Shown here piece after piece: positions 26,669 to 34,733 of a DNA stretch of 64,000 nucleotides. The translations under genes and the position numbers were made by a program. This stretch comes from Trinickia diaoshuihuensis (GTDB lineage: Bacteria; Pseudomonadota; Gammaproteobacteria; Burkholderiales; Burkholderiaceae). The DNA is taken from the NCBI RefSeq assembly GCF_003390925.1, contig NZ_QUBS01000082.1:160420-224419 (forward strand). The letters run 5' to 3'. The stretch's first letter is position 1; each line of letters starts with the position of its first letter. The notes under the pieces were generated by a model that searched no databases, was not told where the DNA came from, and saw nothing but the letters and a program-made list of their open reading frames with translations.

Positions 26669-26679
26669 TGGTCCAACCA
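26669..26679. promoter_or_regulatory. Candidate LldR/LutR operator
   Basis: TGGT-CCA-ACCA, an inverted repeat matching the FadR-family pattern TNGTNNNACNA. It lies in the divergent region between the regulator and lutA, 73 bases before the lutA start and close to the regulator's own start. Confidence 0.6.
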
Positions 26680-26751
26680 ATTTGCGGTCCTCGGCGATTG
26701 CCGCAATTATGCGCCCAATGCCGTCGTCGAAATACGGCTTTGGAGAGAGAC

Positions 26752-27585
26752 ATGCCGCATCGGCACTACCCGCCCCGCCGGCCAACGGATGTTTATCTGT
26801 TCGCCACCTGCCTCGTGGATCTATTCGTTCCGCAAGCGGGCCTCGATGCCGTTCGCCTGCTCGAACGCGAGGGGCTGACGGTGCATTTTCCGAGAGCGCA
26901 AAGCTGCTGCGGACAACCCGCTTACAGCAGCGGCAATCCCGAACACGCTCGCGCGGTCGCGCGAGCCCAATTGAATTTGTTTCCCCAGCCCTGGCCCATC
27001 GTCGTGCCTTCCGGATCCTGCGCCGGCATGATGCGCCATCATTGGCCACGGCTCTTTGTGGGCGACCCCGTCAACGAAGCGAGAGCCGAGCGGCTCGGCG
27101 AGCGGATTTATGAACTCGCGGAATTCCTCGTACGCGTGCTCGAGGTCGATTTCGCCGATGCGGTGCCTGCCGCGCAACCTGACGAGCAGCCGCCAACCGA
27201 GCGCGTCGTATTGCATACGTCGTGCGCGGCGCGGCGCGAAATGGGGACGCGCGAGCACGGCGTCGCACTGATCGATGCGCTCCCCGGCGTTGCACGGATC
27301 GATCACGAACGCGAAGCGGAATGTTGCGGATTCGGCGGCACCTTCTCGCTCAAGCACCCCGATATCTCCGGCGCGATGGTGCGCGACAAAGTCGCATCGG
27401 CGTGCGCGACGGGGTGCGATCGGCTCGTGACGGCGGACTGCGGCTGCATGCTCAACATCGGCCATGCGGCGCGGCACGAGGGTGCCCCGCTTGCGGTCGA
27501 GCATCTCGCCACTTTCCTATGGCGGCGCACGGGCGGAGATGCACGGGCCGTGCAGGGGCGTTCATCGAAGACGGAGGACCAGTAA
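26752..27585 (+). CDS. lutA: Lactate utilisation Fe-S protein LutA (LldE)
   Basis: 277 residues with two cysteine-rich CCG domains: SCCGQPAYSSGNPEHA, and TSCAARREMG plus ECCGFGGTFSLKHPDISGAM. These bind an Fe-S centre that passes electrons in L-lactate oxidation to pyruvate. GGAG is 7 bases before the ATG; earlier in-frame starts lie in the divergent promoter region. It has a Gly/Arg-rich tail. It is the first gene of the lut operon, 2 bp before lutC. Confidence 0.93.
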   Translation: MPHRHYPPRRPTDVYLFATCLVDLFVPQAGLDAVRLLEREGLTVHFPRAQSCCGQPAYSSGNPEHARAVARAQLNLFPQPWPIVVPSGSCAGMMRHHWPRLFVGDPVNEARAERLGERIYELAEFLVRVLEVDFADAVPAAQPDEQPPTERVVLHTSCAARREMGTREHGVALIDALPGVARIDHEREAECCGFGGTFSLKHPDISGAMVRDKVASACATGCDRLVTADCGCMLNIGHAARHEGAPLAVEHLATFLWRRTGGDARAVQGRSSKTEDQ

Positions 27586-27587
27586 TC

Positions 27588-28310
27588 ATGCTCACGTCTC
27601 GCGAACGCATCTTGGGGCGGCTGCAAGCCGCCGCGGCTTCCTCACCGAAGCGCGATACGGCCTCGCTCGATCGCCGCATCGACGAGCATTACGCCATCTG
27701 GCGCCCCCTTGCCGGAGCGGCCCGCGCGCAACGCGTGGATGCCTTCGAACGTGCGCTGAGCGCTGCGCACGCCGACGTTTGGCGCGCGAGCGCGGCGACG
27801 TGGGCCCCGGATTTGGCACGCCGCCTCGCCGATGCGGGCGTTCGGCGGCTGCTGCTCGATCCGGCGCGGGCCGAGGGCGCGCTACTCGCCGCCGCCCTGC
27901 CCGGCACGATCGAGCCGCTCGCGTTCGCGAAGCCGATCGAGACGTGGAAGCGCGAACTCTTCGATACCGTCGAAGCGGGGTTCACGGTCGCGCGCTCCGG
28001 TATTGCGGCAACGGGCACCGTCATCATCGAACCCGACCGCGGCTCGCCGCGCACGATCTCCCTTGCCCCGCCGCTGCATATCACCCTGGTACATGCCGAT
28101 ACGTTGCATCGCGACCTGCACGAGGCGGCTCGCACCGAGCGCTGGGGCGCAGGCATGCCCGCCAATTTGGCACTCGTGTCGGGCCCGTCGAAGACATCCG
28201 ATATTCAGCAAACGCTCGCATACGGTGCGCACGGCCCGCGCCGGTTGTGGGTCGTCATCGTGACGAACGACGGCGGCGCCGGCGCGGCCCCAGCGGAGGA
28301 TCGTCGATGA
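27588..28310 (+). CDS. lutC: Lactate utilisation protein LutC (LldG, LUD domain)
   Basis: 240 residues, LUD-domain protein: AGFTVARSGIAATGTVIIEPDRG and the closing LVSGPSKTSDIQQTLAYGAHGPRRLWVVI segment are family-typical. GGAGG lies 12 bases before the ATG. Its stop overlaps the lutB start as ATGA. It forms part of the LutABC lactate dehydrogenase complex. Gene order here is A-C-B. Confidence 0.92.
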   Translation: MLTSRERILGRLQAAAASSPKRDTASLDRRIDEHYAIWRPLAGAARAQRVDAFERALSAAHADVWRASAATWAPDLARRLADAGVRRLLLDPARAEGALLAAALPGTIEPLAFAKPIETWKRELFDTVEAGFTVARSGIAATGTVIIEPDRGSPRTISLAPPLHITLVHADTLHRDLHEAARTERWGAGMPANLALVSGPSKTSDIQQTLAYGAHGPRRLWVVIVTNDGGAGAAPAEDRR

Positions 28311-29752
28311 GTAGTCGTCATCTTCATTTCGTCGCGCCGAACGACTTCAAAACGCGCGCGCGCGAGGCGCTCGACGATCCCGCGTTGCGCGCGAGCTTTC
28401 GCGGCGCGATGTCGTTCTTGCAAGACAAGCGCACCGCGCAGTTTCCCGATGCAGACGAACGCGAGGCGCTGCGCGATCTAGGCGAAGCGATCCGGCAAGA
28501 CGCGCTCGCCCGCTTGCCCCAATTGCTGACGCAACTCGAAGCGAATCTCATCGCGGCAGGCGCGCATGTGCATTGGGCCGCCACGGCCGACGAGGCCAAT
28601 GCCGTCATCTTGGGGATTGCGCAGGCGCATCGAGCCAAGCGCGTCATCAAGGGCAAATCGATGGCGAGCGAGGAGATCGAACTCAATCACTATCTGGCCG
28701 AGCACGGCGTCACGTGTACCGAGTCCGATCTCGGCGAATTCATCGTGCAACTGGCGGACGAAAAACCCTCGCATATCGTCATGCCCGCCATCCATAAAAC
28801 GAAGCGGGACATTGCGCGCTTGTTCGAGACGCATATCCACGGGGCCGAATACACCGAAGACGTCGATGCCCTGATTCAAATGGGACGACGCGCGCTGCGC
28901 CACGCGTTCGTCGATGCCGACATCGGACTCTCGGGCGCGAACTTCGCGGCAGCGGACACGGGCACGTTATGGCTCGTCGAAAACGAAGGCAACGGCCGAC
29001 TCTCGACGTCGGTACCCGATGTCCATATCGCGATCGTCGGCATCGAGAAAGTCGTCGCCAAGCTCGAGCACATCCTGCCGCTCGCGAGCTTGCTCACCCG
29101 CTCGGCGACGGGCCAAGCGATCACCACCTACTTCAATTTGATTTCGGGCCCGCGCCGCGAGGGCGAACTCGACGGACCGCGCGAGATGCACGTGGTCCTG
29201 CTCGATAACGGCCGCACGCAAGCGTACGAGGACGAGGAGTTGCGCGCGACGCTGCAATGCATCCGCTGCGGCGCATGCATGAATCACTGCCCCGTCTACA
29301 CGCGAATCGGCGGTCATGCCTACGGCACGACCTATCCCGGCCCGATCGGCAAGCTCATCTCGCCGCATCTGCTCGGTCTCGAAGCGACGGCCGACCTGCC
29401 GACCGCATCGTCGCTCTGCGGCGCGTGCGGGGACGTGTGCCCCGTGCGCATTCCCATCCCGCGATTGCTGATCCGTCTGCGCACAGAGGCGAACCGCGCA
29501 CCCGACGATCACGTCGCACACCCGCTGCGCGGCCAAGGTGCGAATTACACGCGCGGCGAACATATCGTCTGGCGGTTTTGGCGCGGCGCATTCGCCCACC
29601 CGCGCGTTTATCGCCTCTTTCGTTGGGCCGCGACGCGCCTCGCCGCGCTGGCCCCCGCACGGCAGATGGGATGGACCGACCATCGCACGCCGCTCAGGCC
29701 TGCGCCGCGCAGCCTAGCCGACATGCTGCGCGCACGCGGCCAACCCGAATAA
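28307..29752 (+). CDS. lutB: Lactate utilisation iron-sulfur protein LutB (LldF)
   Basis: 481 residues. An N-terminal LUD domain (about residues 60-300, with KGKSMASEEIELNHYL and GISGANFAAADTGTL-like sequence) is followed by two [4Fe-4S] motifs: CIRCGACMNHCPVY and CGACGDVCPVRIPIP. The C-terminal DUF3390-type tail contains MGWTDHRTPLRPAPRSL. It is the central electron-transfer subunit of the LutABC L-lactate-oxidising complex. Confidence 0.94.
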   Translation: MSSRHLHFVAPNDFKTRAREALDDPALRASFRGAMSFLQDKRTAQFPDADEREALRDLGEAIRQDALARLPQLLTQLEANLIAAGAHVHWAATADEANAVILGIAQAHRAKRVIKGKSMASEEIELNHYLAEHGVTCTESDLGEFIVQLADEKPSHIVMPAIHKTKRDIARLFETHIHGAEYTEDVDALIQMGRRALRHAFVDADIGLSGANFAAADTGTLWLVENEGNGRLSTSVPDVHIAIVGIEKVVAKLEHILPLASLLTRSATGQAITTYFNLISGPRREGELDGPREMHVVLLDNGRTQAYEDEELRATLQCIRCGACMNHCPVYTRIGGHAYGTTYPGPIGKLISPHLLGLEATADLPTASSLCGACGDVCPVRIPIPRLLIRLRTEANRAPDDHVAHPLRGQGANYTRGEHIVWRFWRGAFAHPRVYRLFRWAATRLAALAPARQMGWTDHRTPLRPAPRSLADMLRARGQPE

Positions 29753-29857
29753 ACGACGCGCCGGCACAGCCCGGCAACAGGCGATTCACGCTCAGGCCGC
29801 GCGCATCGCGACGCGGCCGGGCCTTGCCTTGTCTTTGCATTTACGGAGGAGACCGAC

Positions 29858-31567
29858 ATGCAAATCTGGAGCCAAACCTATACACCGCTCGGCGGCCTCG
29901 CGCTGTCGTCCTTGGCCGCCGCCATCCCGATCGTGTTTTATTTCGCGGCGCTTACCGTCATGAAACTCAAGGGCCATGTCGCGGCAGCGATTACGCTTGC
30001 GCTCGCGCTCTTCGTCGCCGTGACGGCGTTCGGCATGCCGGCCCGAATGGCATTCGCGGCGGCCGGATACGGATTCGCCTATGGCCTGTGGCCCATTGCC
30101 TGGATCATCGTGACGGCCGTGTTCCTATACAAGATCGTCGTGAAGACAGGGCAATTCGAGATCATCCGCGCCTCGGTGCTGTCGATCACCGACGATCGGC
30201 GGCTGCAAGTGCTCTTGATCGGGTTTTCGTTCGGCGCGTTTCTCGAAGGCGCCGCGGGCTTCGGCGCGCCCGTCGCCATTACAGCGGCGTTGCTCGTGGG
30301 GCTCGGCTTGAGCCCGCTCTATGCCGCCGGGCTCTGTCTGATCGCGAACACGGCACCCGTCGCATTCGGCGCCATGGGCATTCCGATCATCGTCGCCGGA
30401 CAAGTCACGGGAATCGACGCGTTCCATGTCGGGGCGATGGCCGGCCGGCAATTGCCGCTGCTCTCGCTATTCGTGCCGTTCTGGCTCGTATTCATCATGG
30501 ACGGCGTGCGCGGCGTCAAACAAACGTGGCCCGCCGCGCTCGTCGCCGGGGGCAGCTTCGCGATCACGCAGTACTTCACCTCGAACCATATCGGACCGGA
30601 ACTGCCCGACATCGCCTCGGCCCTCGTCAGCCTCGTCGCGCTGACCGCATTCCTCAAGCTCTGGCAGCCGCGCACCGCGACGCAATCGGCAGTCGCCGCG
30701 ACCGGTGGCGGCGCGGCGGCGCTCTCGGGCTTCGGCGGCACGCCCGCCGCGATGCGTGTAGCCGGAACGAGCCGGCAACACTCGCCGTACACGAGCGCTC
30801 AAACGCTGCGCGCGTGGGCGCCGTTCGGCCTGCTCACGATCATCGTCACGATCTGGAGTCTGCCCTCGTTCAAAGCCTTGTTCGCGGCGCATGGCGCGCT
30901 CGCGAGCACCGTGCTTTCGCTGCACGTACCCGGGCTCGATCGGCTCGTATTCAAGGCGGCACCGATCGTCACGACGCCCAAAGCCTTGGATGCCGTCTTC
31001 AAGCTCGATTTCATCTCCGCCGTCGGCACGGCAATCTTTCTGACGGCGTTGATCTCGACCGTACTGCTTCGCATGCGTCCGAGCGTCGCCGCTCACACGT
31101 TCTTCGAAACGCTCGGCGAACTGCGGCGCCCCGTGCTGTCGATCGGTCTCGTGCTCGCGTTTGCCTTCGTCGAAAACTACTCGGGTATGTCCTCGACGCT
31201 TGCGCTGCTGCTGGCCGGCACGGGCGCCGCATTTCCGTTGTTTTCGCCGTTGCTCGGCTGGCTCGGCGTGTTCCTGACGGGCTCCGATACGTCGTCGAAC
31301 GCCCTCTTTTGCTCGCTGCAACATACGACCGCGCATCAAATCGGCGTGTCCGATACCCTGCTGGTCGCCGCCAATACAACCGGCGGCGTGACCGGCAAGA
31401 TGATCTCGCCGCAGTCGATTGCGGTTGCGTGCGCGGCGACGGGCCTCGTCGGCCAAGAAGCGTCTCTGTTTCGCTTCACGCTGCGTCATAGCCTGCTCTT
31501 TGCAGCCGTGGTCGGCATCATGACGCTCGCGCAGGCCTATTGGCTCACGGGCATGCTCGTGAATTGA
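29858..31567 (+). CDS. lldP: L-lactate permease
   Basis: A 569-residue LctP-family lactate:proton symporter with about 14 membrane helices. Signatures are [29 protein letters not shown] and [24 protein letters not shown] near the C-terminus. GGAG is 10 bases before the ATG. It lies 105 bp after lutB in the same direction and supplies the lactate substrate. The convergent alcohol dehydrogenase stop lies 9 bp past its end, without an obvious terminator. Confidence 0.95.
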   Translation: MQIWSQTYTPLGGLALSSLAAAIPIVFYFAALTVMKLKGHVAAAITLALALFVAVTAFGMPARMAFAAAGYGFAYGLWPIAWIIVTAVFLYKIVVKTGQFEIIRASVLSITDDRRLQVLLIGFSFGAFLEGAAGFGAPVAITAALLVGLGLSPLYAAGLCLIANTAPVAFGAMGIPIIVAGQVTGIDAFHVGAMAGRQLPLLSLFVPFWLVFIMDGVRGVKQTWPAALVAGGSFAITQYFTSNHIGPELPDIASALVSLVALTAFLKLWQPRTATQSAVAATGGGAAALSGFGGTPAAMRVAGTSRQHSPYTSAQTLRAWAPFGLLTIIVTIWSLPSFKALFAAHGALASTVLSLHVPGLDRLVFKAAPIVTTPKALDAVFKLDFISAVGTAIFLTALISTVLLRMRPSVAAHTFFETLGELRRPVLSIGLVLAFAFVENYSGMSSTLALLLAGTGAAFPLFSPLLGWLGVFLTGSDTSSNALFCSLQHTTAHQIGVSDTLLVAANTTGGVTGKMISPQSIAVACAATGLVGQEASLFRFTLRHSLLFAAVVGIMTLAQAYWLTGMLVN

Positions 31568-31576
31568 AGCCGCGCC

Positions 31577-32665
31577 TCAGCCCCACGCGCGATCGCCTTC
31601 GTTCGACACGACCGTGCATTGCAGCCCTTGTGCACTGCCCGCGCGGTCGATCGCCGTTTCCAATTGCGAGAAGGCATATGCGGCGATATCGACGCCGTCG
31701 AGCGACAATTGCCCCGACGCCACGAGTGCGACCAGCGCGAGGTAATCGGCACGCGTGTACATGAAGTTGCCGATCAGCGCCCAGTTGTTGATCAGCATTT
31801 CGCCGTAAGGGATCGGCAGCGGCGTTTCCATGCTTCCCATTAGCACGAGCCGTCCATTGCGGCGCAAGCTGCGCAGTGCCGCTAGCGTCGCCTCCGCATC
31901 GGTTGCATGGCCCACCATATCGAACGCGAGATCGGCGCCGCCGCCCGCCGCCTCGCGGATCGCACCGACGTCGCGGGCCCCGTCGCCGGTCAGTACGACG
32001 CTTTTCACGCGGCCGCGTCCCAACTCCGCGAGCGGCGCCAGCGCTTGCGCGCGGCGGCCCAATGCCACGACGCGGCTCGCACCGAGCGCCAACGCCGCGA
32101 GCACCGCCGCCGATCCGAAGTAGCCGCTGGCGCCATTGACCACGACCGTTTCGCCGGCCGCGAGCCCACCGCGCCGTAAACCGCCGAACGGCACCGAGAA
32201 CTTGCCCAGGGCGGCGAGCCGAGTCGACGGCAGCGCATCGAGGCCGTCCAGCGCGACGAGCATGGATGCGGGAAACTCGGCGAGTTCGCGTAACGTGCCG
32301 TGCGGAAAATCGGCCAGCATCGACGCACTACCGGCACTGATGCCGGTCAAGCCGATCAACGCCTGCTCCGGCTCGGCGACGCCTTCGTCGGCTCGCCAAT
32401 ATGGATGGACGGCCACCCGCTGTCCTTGCCGGAAGGCGAACACGCCTTCGCCCACCGCCTCGATGCGGGCGATGCCGTTGGTCCCCGGTGAGAACGGCCC
32501 AGGTGGAAACGCATACGGCAACTTGCCCTCGAGATAGGCGCGCGTATAGCTGAGCAGCGGCACCGCCTCCATCCGCAGCAAAACGGCTCCACGCCGCGGC
32601 CGTGGCACGGGTTGGTCGCGCAGCGCAAGCGGTTTGCCGGGTTCGTCGAGCATCCATGCTTTCAT
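31577..32665 (-). CDS. Zinc-type medium-chain alcohol dehydrogenase-like protein
   Basis: 362 residues, MDR superfamily. It has an N-terminal GroES-like domain (MKAWMLDEPGKPLALRDQPVPRP, GPFSPGTNGIARIEAVGEGV) and a Rossmann domain with VVNGASGYFGSAAVLAALALGASRVVALGR. Canonical Cys/His zinc ligands are not evident, so it may be a zinc-independent quinone-reductase-like member. GGAGGGAAGACG precedes the ATG. It is divergent from a LysR gene that probably regulates it. Substrate unknown. Confidence 0.8.
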   Translation of the reverse strand: MKAWMLDEPGKPLALRDQPVPRPRRGAVLLRMEAVPLLSYTRAYLEGKLPYAFPPGPFSPGTNGIARIEAVGEGVFAFRQGQRVAVHPYWRADEGVAEPEQALIGLTGISAGSASMLADFPHGTLRELAEFPASMLVALDGLDALPSTRLAALGKFSVPFGGLRRGGLAAGETVVVNGASGYFGSAAVLAALALGASRVVALGRRAQALAPLAELGRGRVKSVVLTGDGARDVGAIREAAGGGADLAFDMVGHATDAEATLAALRSLRRNGRLVLMGSMETPLPIPYGEMLINNWALIGNFMYTRADYLALVALVASGQLSLDGVDIAAYAFSQLETAIDRAGSAQGLQCTVVSNEGDRAWG

Positions 32666-32693
32666 CGTCTTCCCTCCGTTCAGTTTGTTGGCG

Positions 32694-32707
32694 CCGATCG
32701 AGATCGG
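32694..32707. promoter_or_regulatory. Inverted repeat in the ADH/LysR divergent region
   Basis: CCGATC-GA-GATCGG, 6-bp arms with a 2-base spacer, midway between the two divergent starts. A possible binding site for the LysR product; evidence is positional only. Confidence 0.3.
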
Positions 32708-32772
32708 ACGGTTGAACTGTAGCGAGGGCCAACGTATTCTTGAAGTCAATTAATGCAATCCGACCTATCAAT

Positions 32773-33693
32773 ATGGTTGATCTCAGGGGTATCGATCTGA
32801 ATCTGCTCGTCTCGCTCGACGCCTTGCTGGAGGCGTCGAACGTGACGCGAGCGGCCGAGCGGCTGCATTTGACGCAGCCGGCGGTGTCCACGCAGTTGGC
32901 GCGTTTGCGGCAAATCTTCGGCGACCCGCTCTTGATCCCCGCACCGAGCGGCCGAGGCATGACGCGCAGCGTGCGCGCGACCGAACTCATGGCGCCGCTC
33001 AAGGCAGCGCTCGCGCAACTCGAAGCCGTCGTGCGCAGCGAACCGACGTTCGATCCGCTTGCCGATACGCGCAGCTTCACGATCGCCGGGAGCGACCAAG
33101 CGGTAGCCGTGCTGGGATTCCGATTGATGCAATGGTGGGCGGGCCACGCGGGCCCCAACGTGCAATTGGCCTTCGTGGCCTCGGAGCACGCGGCCGGCAT
33201 CGAACGTTTCGAGCGCGGCGAAATCGATCTGCTGATCGGCTCCGAACGCGGCGTGCCCGCCTGGGCCAAGGCGCGCAAACTCTACGAGGAACGCTTCGTT
33301 TTCGTGCAACGCAAGGGGCATCCGCGCGGCGCGGCCCCGCTCGATCTCGATACGTACTGCGCGCTCGACCACGTGCTCGTCTCCACGAGCGGCGGCAGCT
33401 TCTTCGGCTTCATGGACGAGCATCTAGAGGCGATCGGACGCGCACGCCGCGTGGCACTCTCGGTGCAGCACTTCACCGTCGTGCCGGAGCTGCTCGCGCG
33501 GACGGACTATGTCTCGACCTTGCCGTCACGGCTCGTCACGCGCTACCGCGACACGCTCGACATGTTCGATCTACCCTTCGAGGCGCGAGGCTTTACGATG
33601 TTCGCCGCATGGCATCCGCGCAGCCAGCTCGATCCCGCGAGCATCTGGCTGCGCAATGCACTCGCCGATGTCTGCGAGTATTGGCCGCTCTGA
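32773..33693 (+). CDS. LysR-family transcriptional regulator (NodD/LinR-like)
   Basis: 306 residues. The N-terminus MVDLRGIDLNLLVSLDALLEASNVTRAAERLHLTQPAVSTQLARLR is of the NodD/NahR type; these often regulate catabolic neighbours. ATG 32773 is chosen because it aligns with the usual start; the frame extends only 11 codons upstream. It is divergent from the alcohol dehydrogenase-like gene. Confidence 0.9.
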   Translation: MVDLRGIDLNLLVSLDALLEASNVTRAAERLHLTQPAVSTQLARLRQIFGDPLLIPAPSGRGMTRSVRATELMAPLKAALAQLEAVVRSEPTFDPLADTRSFTIAGSDQAVAVLGFRLMQWWAGHAGPNVQLAFVASEHAAGIERFERGEIDLLIGSERGVPAWAKARKLYEERFVFVQRKGHPRGAAPLDLDTYCALDHVLVSTSGGSFFGFMDEHLEAIGRARRVALSVQHFTVVPELLARTDYVSTLPSRLVTRYRDTLDMFDLPFEARGFTMFAAWHPRSQLDPASIWLRNALADVCEYWPL

Positions 33694-33712
33694 GGTATCG
33701 GGCGGCGTCATC

Positions 33713-34237
33713 TCACCGCTTGGACGAACGCAGCAACGCCGCCGCGGCGAGTCCCAAGGCGATGCCGGCATAAACGCGCGTCATCGAGCGCGGCCCGAGA
33801 TGGGCTTCGAAGCCCGGCGTCAGGCGCTTCGGCACGAAGTGGTAGTCGACGACGTAAGCGGTCGCCGCCGTCCCGGCAGCGGCCGCGAGCAGCGCCGCCG
33901 GATGCCGGCGCGGCTCGCGCGGCACGATGCGCTCGAACAGCAGCGCCCAAAAAATCGCCGCCGCTTGGTGGATGCCGAGCCCGAATACAGTGTGCCGCAC
34001 GCTGAAACCTTGCTCGCGCTGCGCACGCTCAGGCCAAACGCAATGCGTGACGGCATTGAGCGGCGCATAGGCCGTGGCGCCCTCCTGCCTCGCGCAATAC
34101 GCCGCCGCCCCCGCCGCGCACAACCCAGCTACGGTTCCTGACGCCGCCGCGCGCCGTAAATCGAGCGAGCCGCGCGAAGCTTCGGCCACACCGGCGGCAC
34201 GCTTGCCGATCCTTAATAACGTCAGTGGTTTTGCCAT
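33713..34237 (-). CDS. Hypothetical membrane protein
   Basis: 174 residues with about four hydrophobic segments (ASGTVAGLCAAGAAAYC, HQAAAIFWALLFERI, ALLAAAAGTAATAYVVDY, VYAGIALGLAAAALL) and a conserved-looking YHFVPKRLTPGFE motif between the last two. Likely an inner-membrane protein; no family assigned. It starts 7 bp after the small hydrophilic gene upstream, so the two are probably one operon. It is convergent with the LysR gene. Confidence 0.65.
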   Translation of the reverse strand: MAKPLTLLRIGKRAAGVAEASRGSLDLRRAAASGTVAGLCAAGAAAYCARQEGATAYAPLNAVTHCVWPERAQREQGFSVRHTVFGLGIHQAAAIFWALLFERIVPREPRRHPAALLAAAAGTAATAYVVDYHFVPKRLTPGFEAHLGPRSMTRVYAGIALGLAAAALLRSSKR

Positions 34238-34244
34238 CGCGCCC

Positions 34245-34469
34245 TCAGCTCTCACCGCGCAACCGATCGCGCTCGCTTTGCGTGCCCGGCGGCGTGCCGG
34301 GCTTGGTGTCCGGCCGTGCTCCCGGGCCGGTGTCTTCCATTGCTCCGCCACCAGGGGACTGCGGCATGTCCGGTCCAACGGGCATGTTTTCCGTATGACC
34401 CGGCACCGGCTGCCCCTGCACGGGTTCGTCTTGCTGGCCACCGCGTTCGCGTTCTTGCGCATTCGACAT
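34245..34469 (-). CDS. Small hydrophilic Pro/Gly-rich protein
   Basis: 74 residues, no hydrophobic segment, rich in Gly, Pro, Gln, Glu and Asp (PVQGQPVPGHTENMPVG, ARPDTKPGTPPGTQSE), hence probably disordered. GGAG is 6 bases before the ATG. Longer in-frame starts (to 34856) would overlap the divergent formate dehydrogenase-like gene and are rejected. Function unknown; such proteins are often stress-induced. Confidence 0.55.
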   Translation of the reverse strand: MSNAQERERGGQQDEPVQGQPVPGHTENMPVGPDMPQSPGGGAMEDTGPGARPDTKPGTPPGTQSERDRLRGES

Positions 34470-34733
34470 GGAATTCTCCGTCCTCGAAACAGCGTTTAAC
34501 GACTTAAGCATCCCGCGTGCCGCGCCGTCGATCCCAAGGCGCACGCGGCGCTCGCATCGCGCCCGGCGTGGCGAGCATCGAGCGGGAACGAACGATGCTG
34601 ACGGCTGTTCGCTTGTCGCTGTTTCGCATCGTTGCCTCGTCGCTTTCGACATCGTTTCGGACTGCTGACGTTTCGCCGAACGATACGCAGGGCGGCAGCA
34701 GCCGAACCGAACGACGCAACGATGGGGACATTC

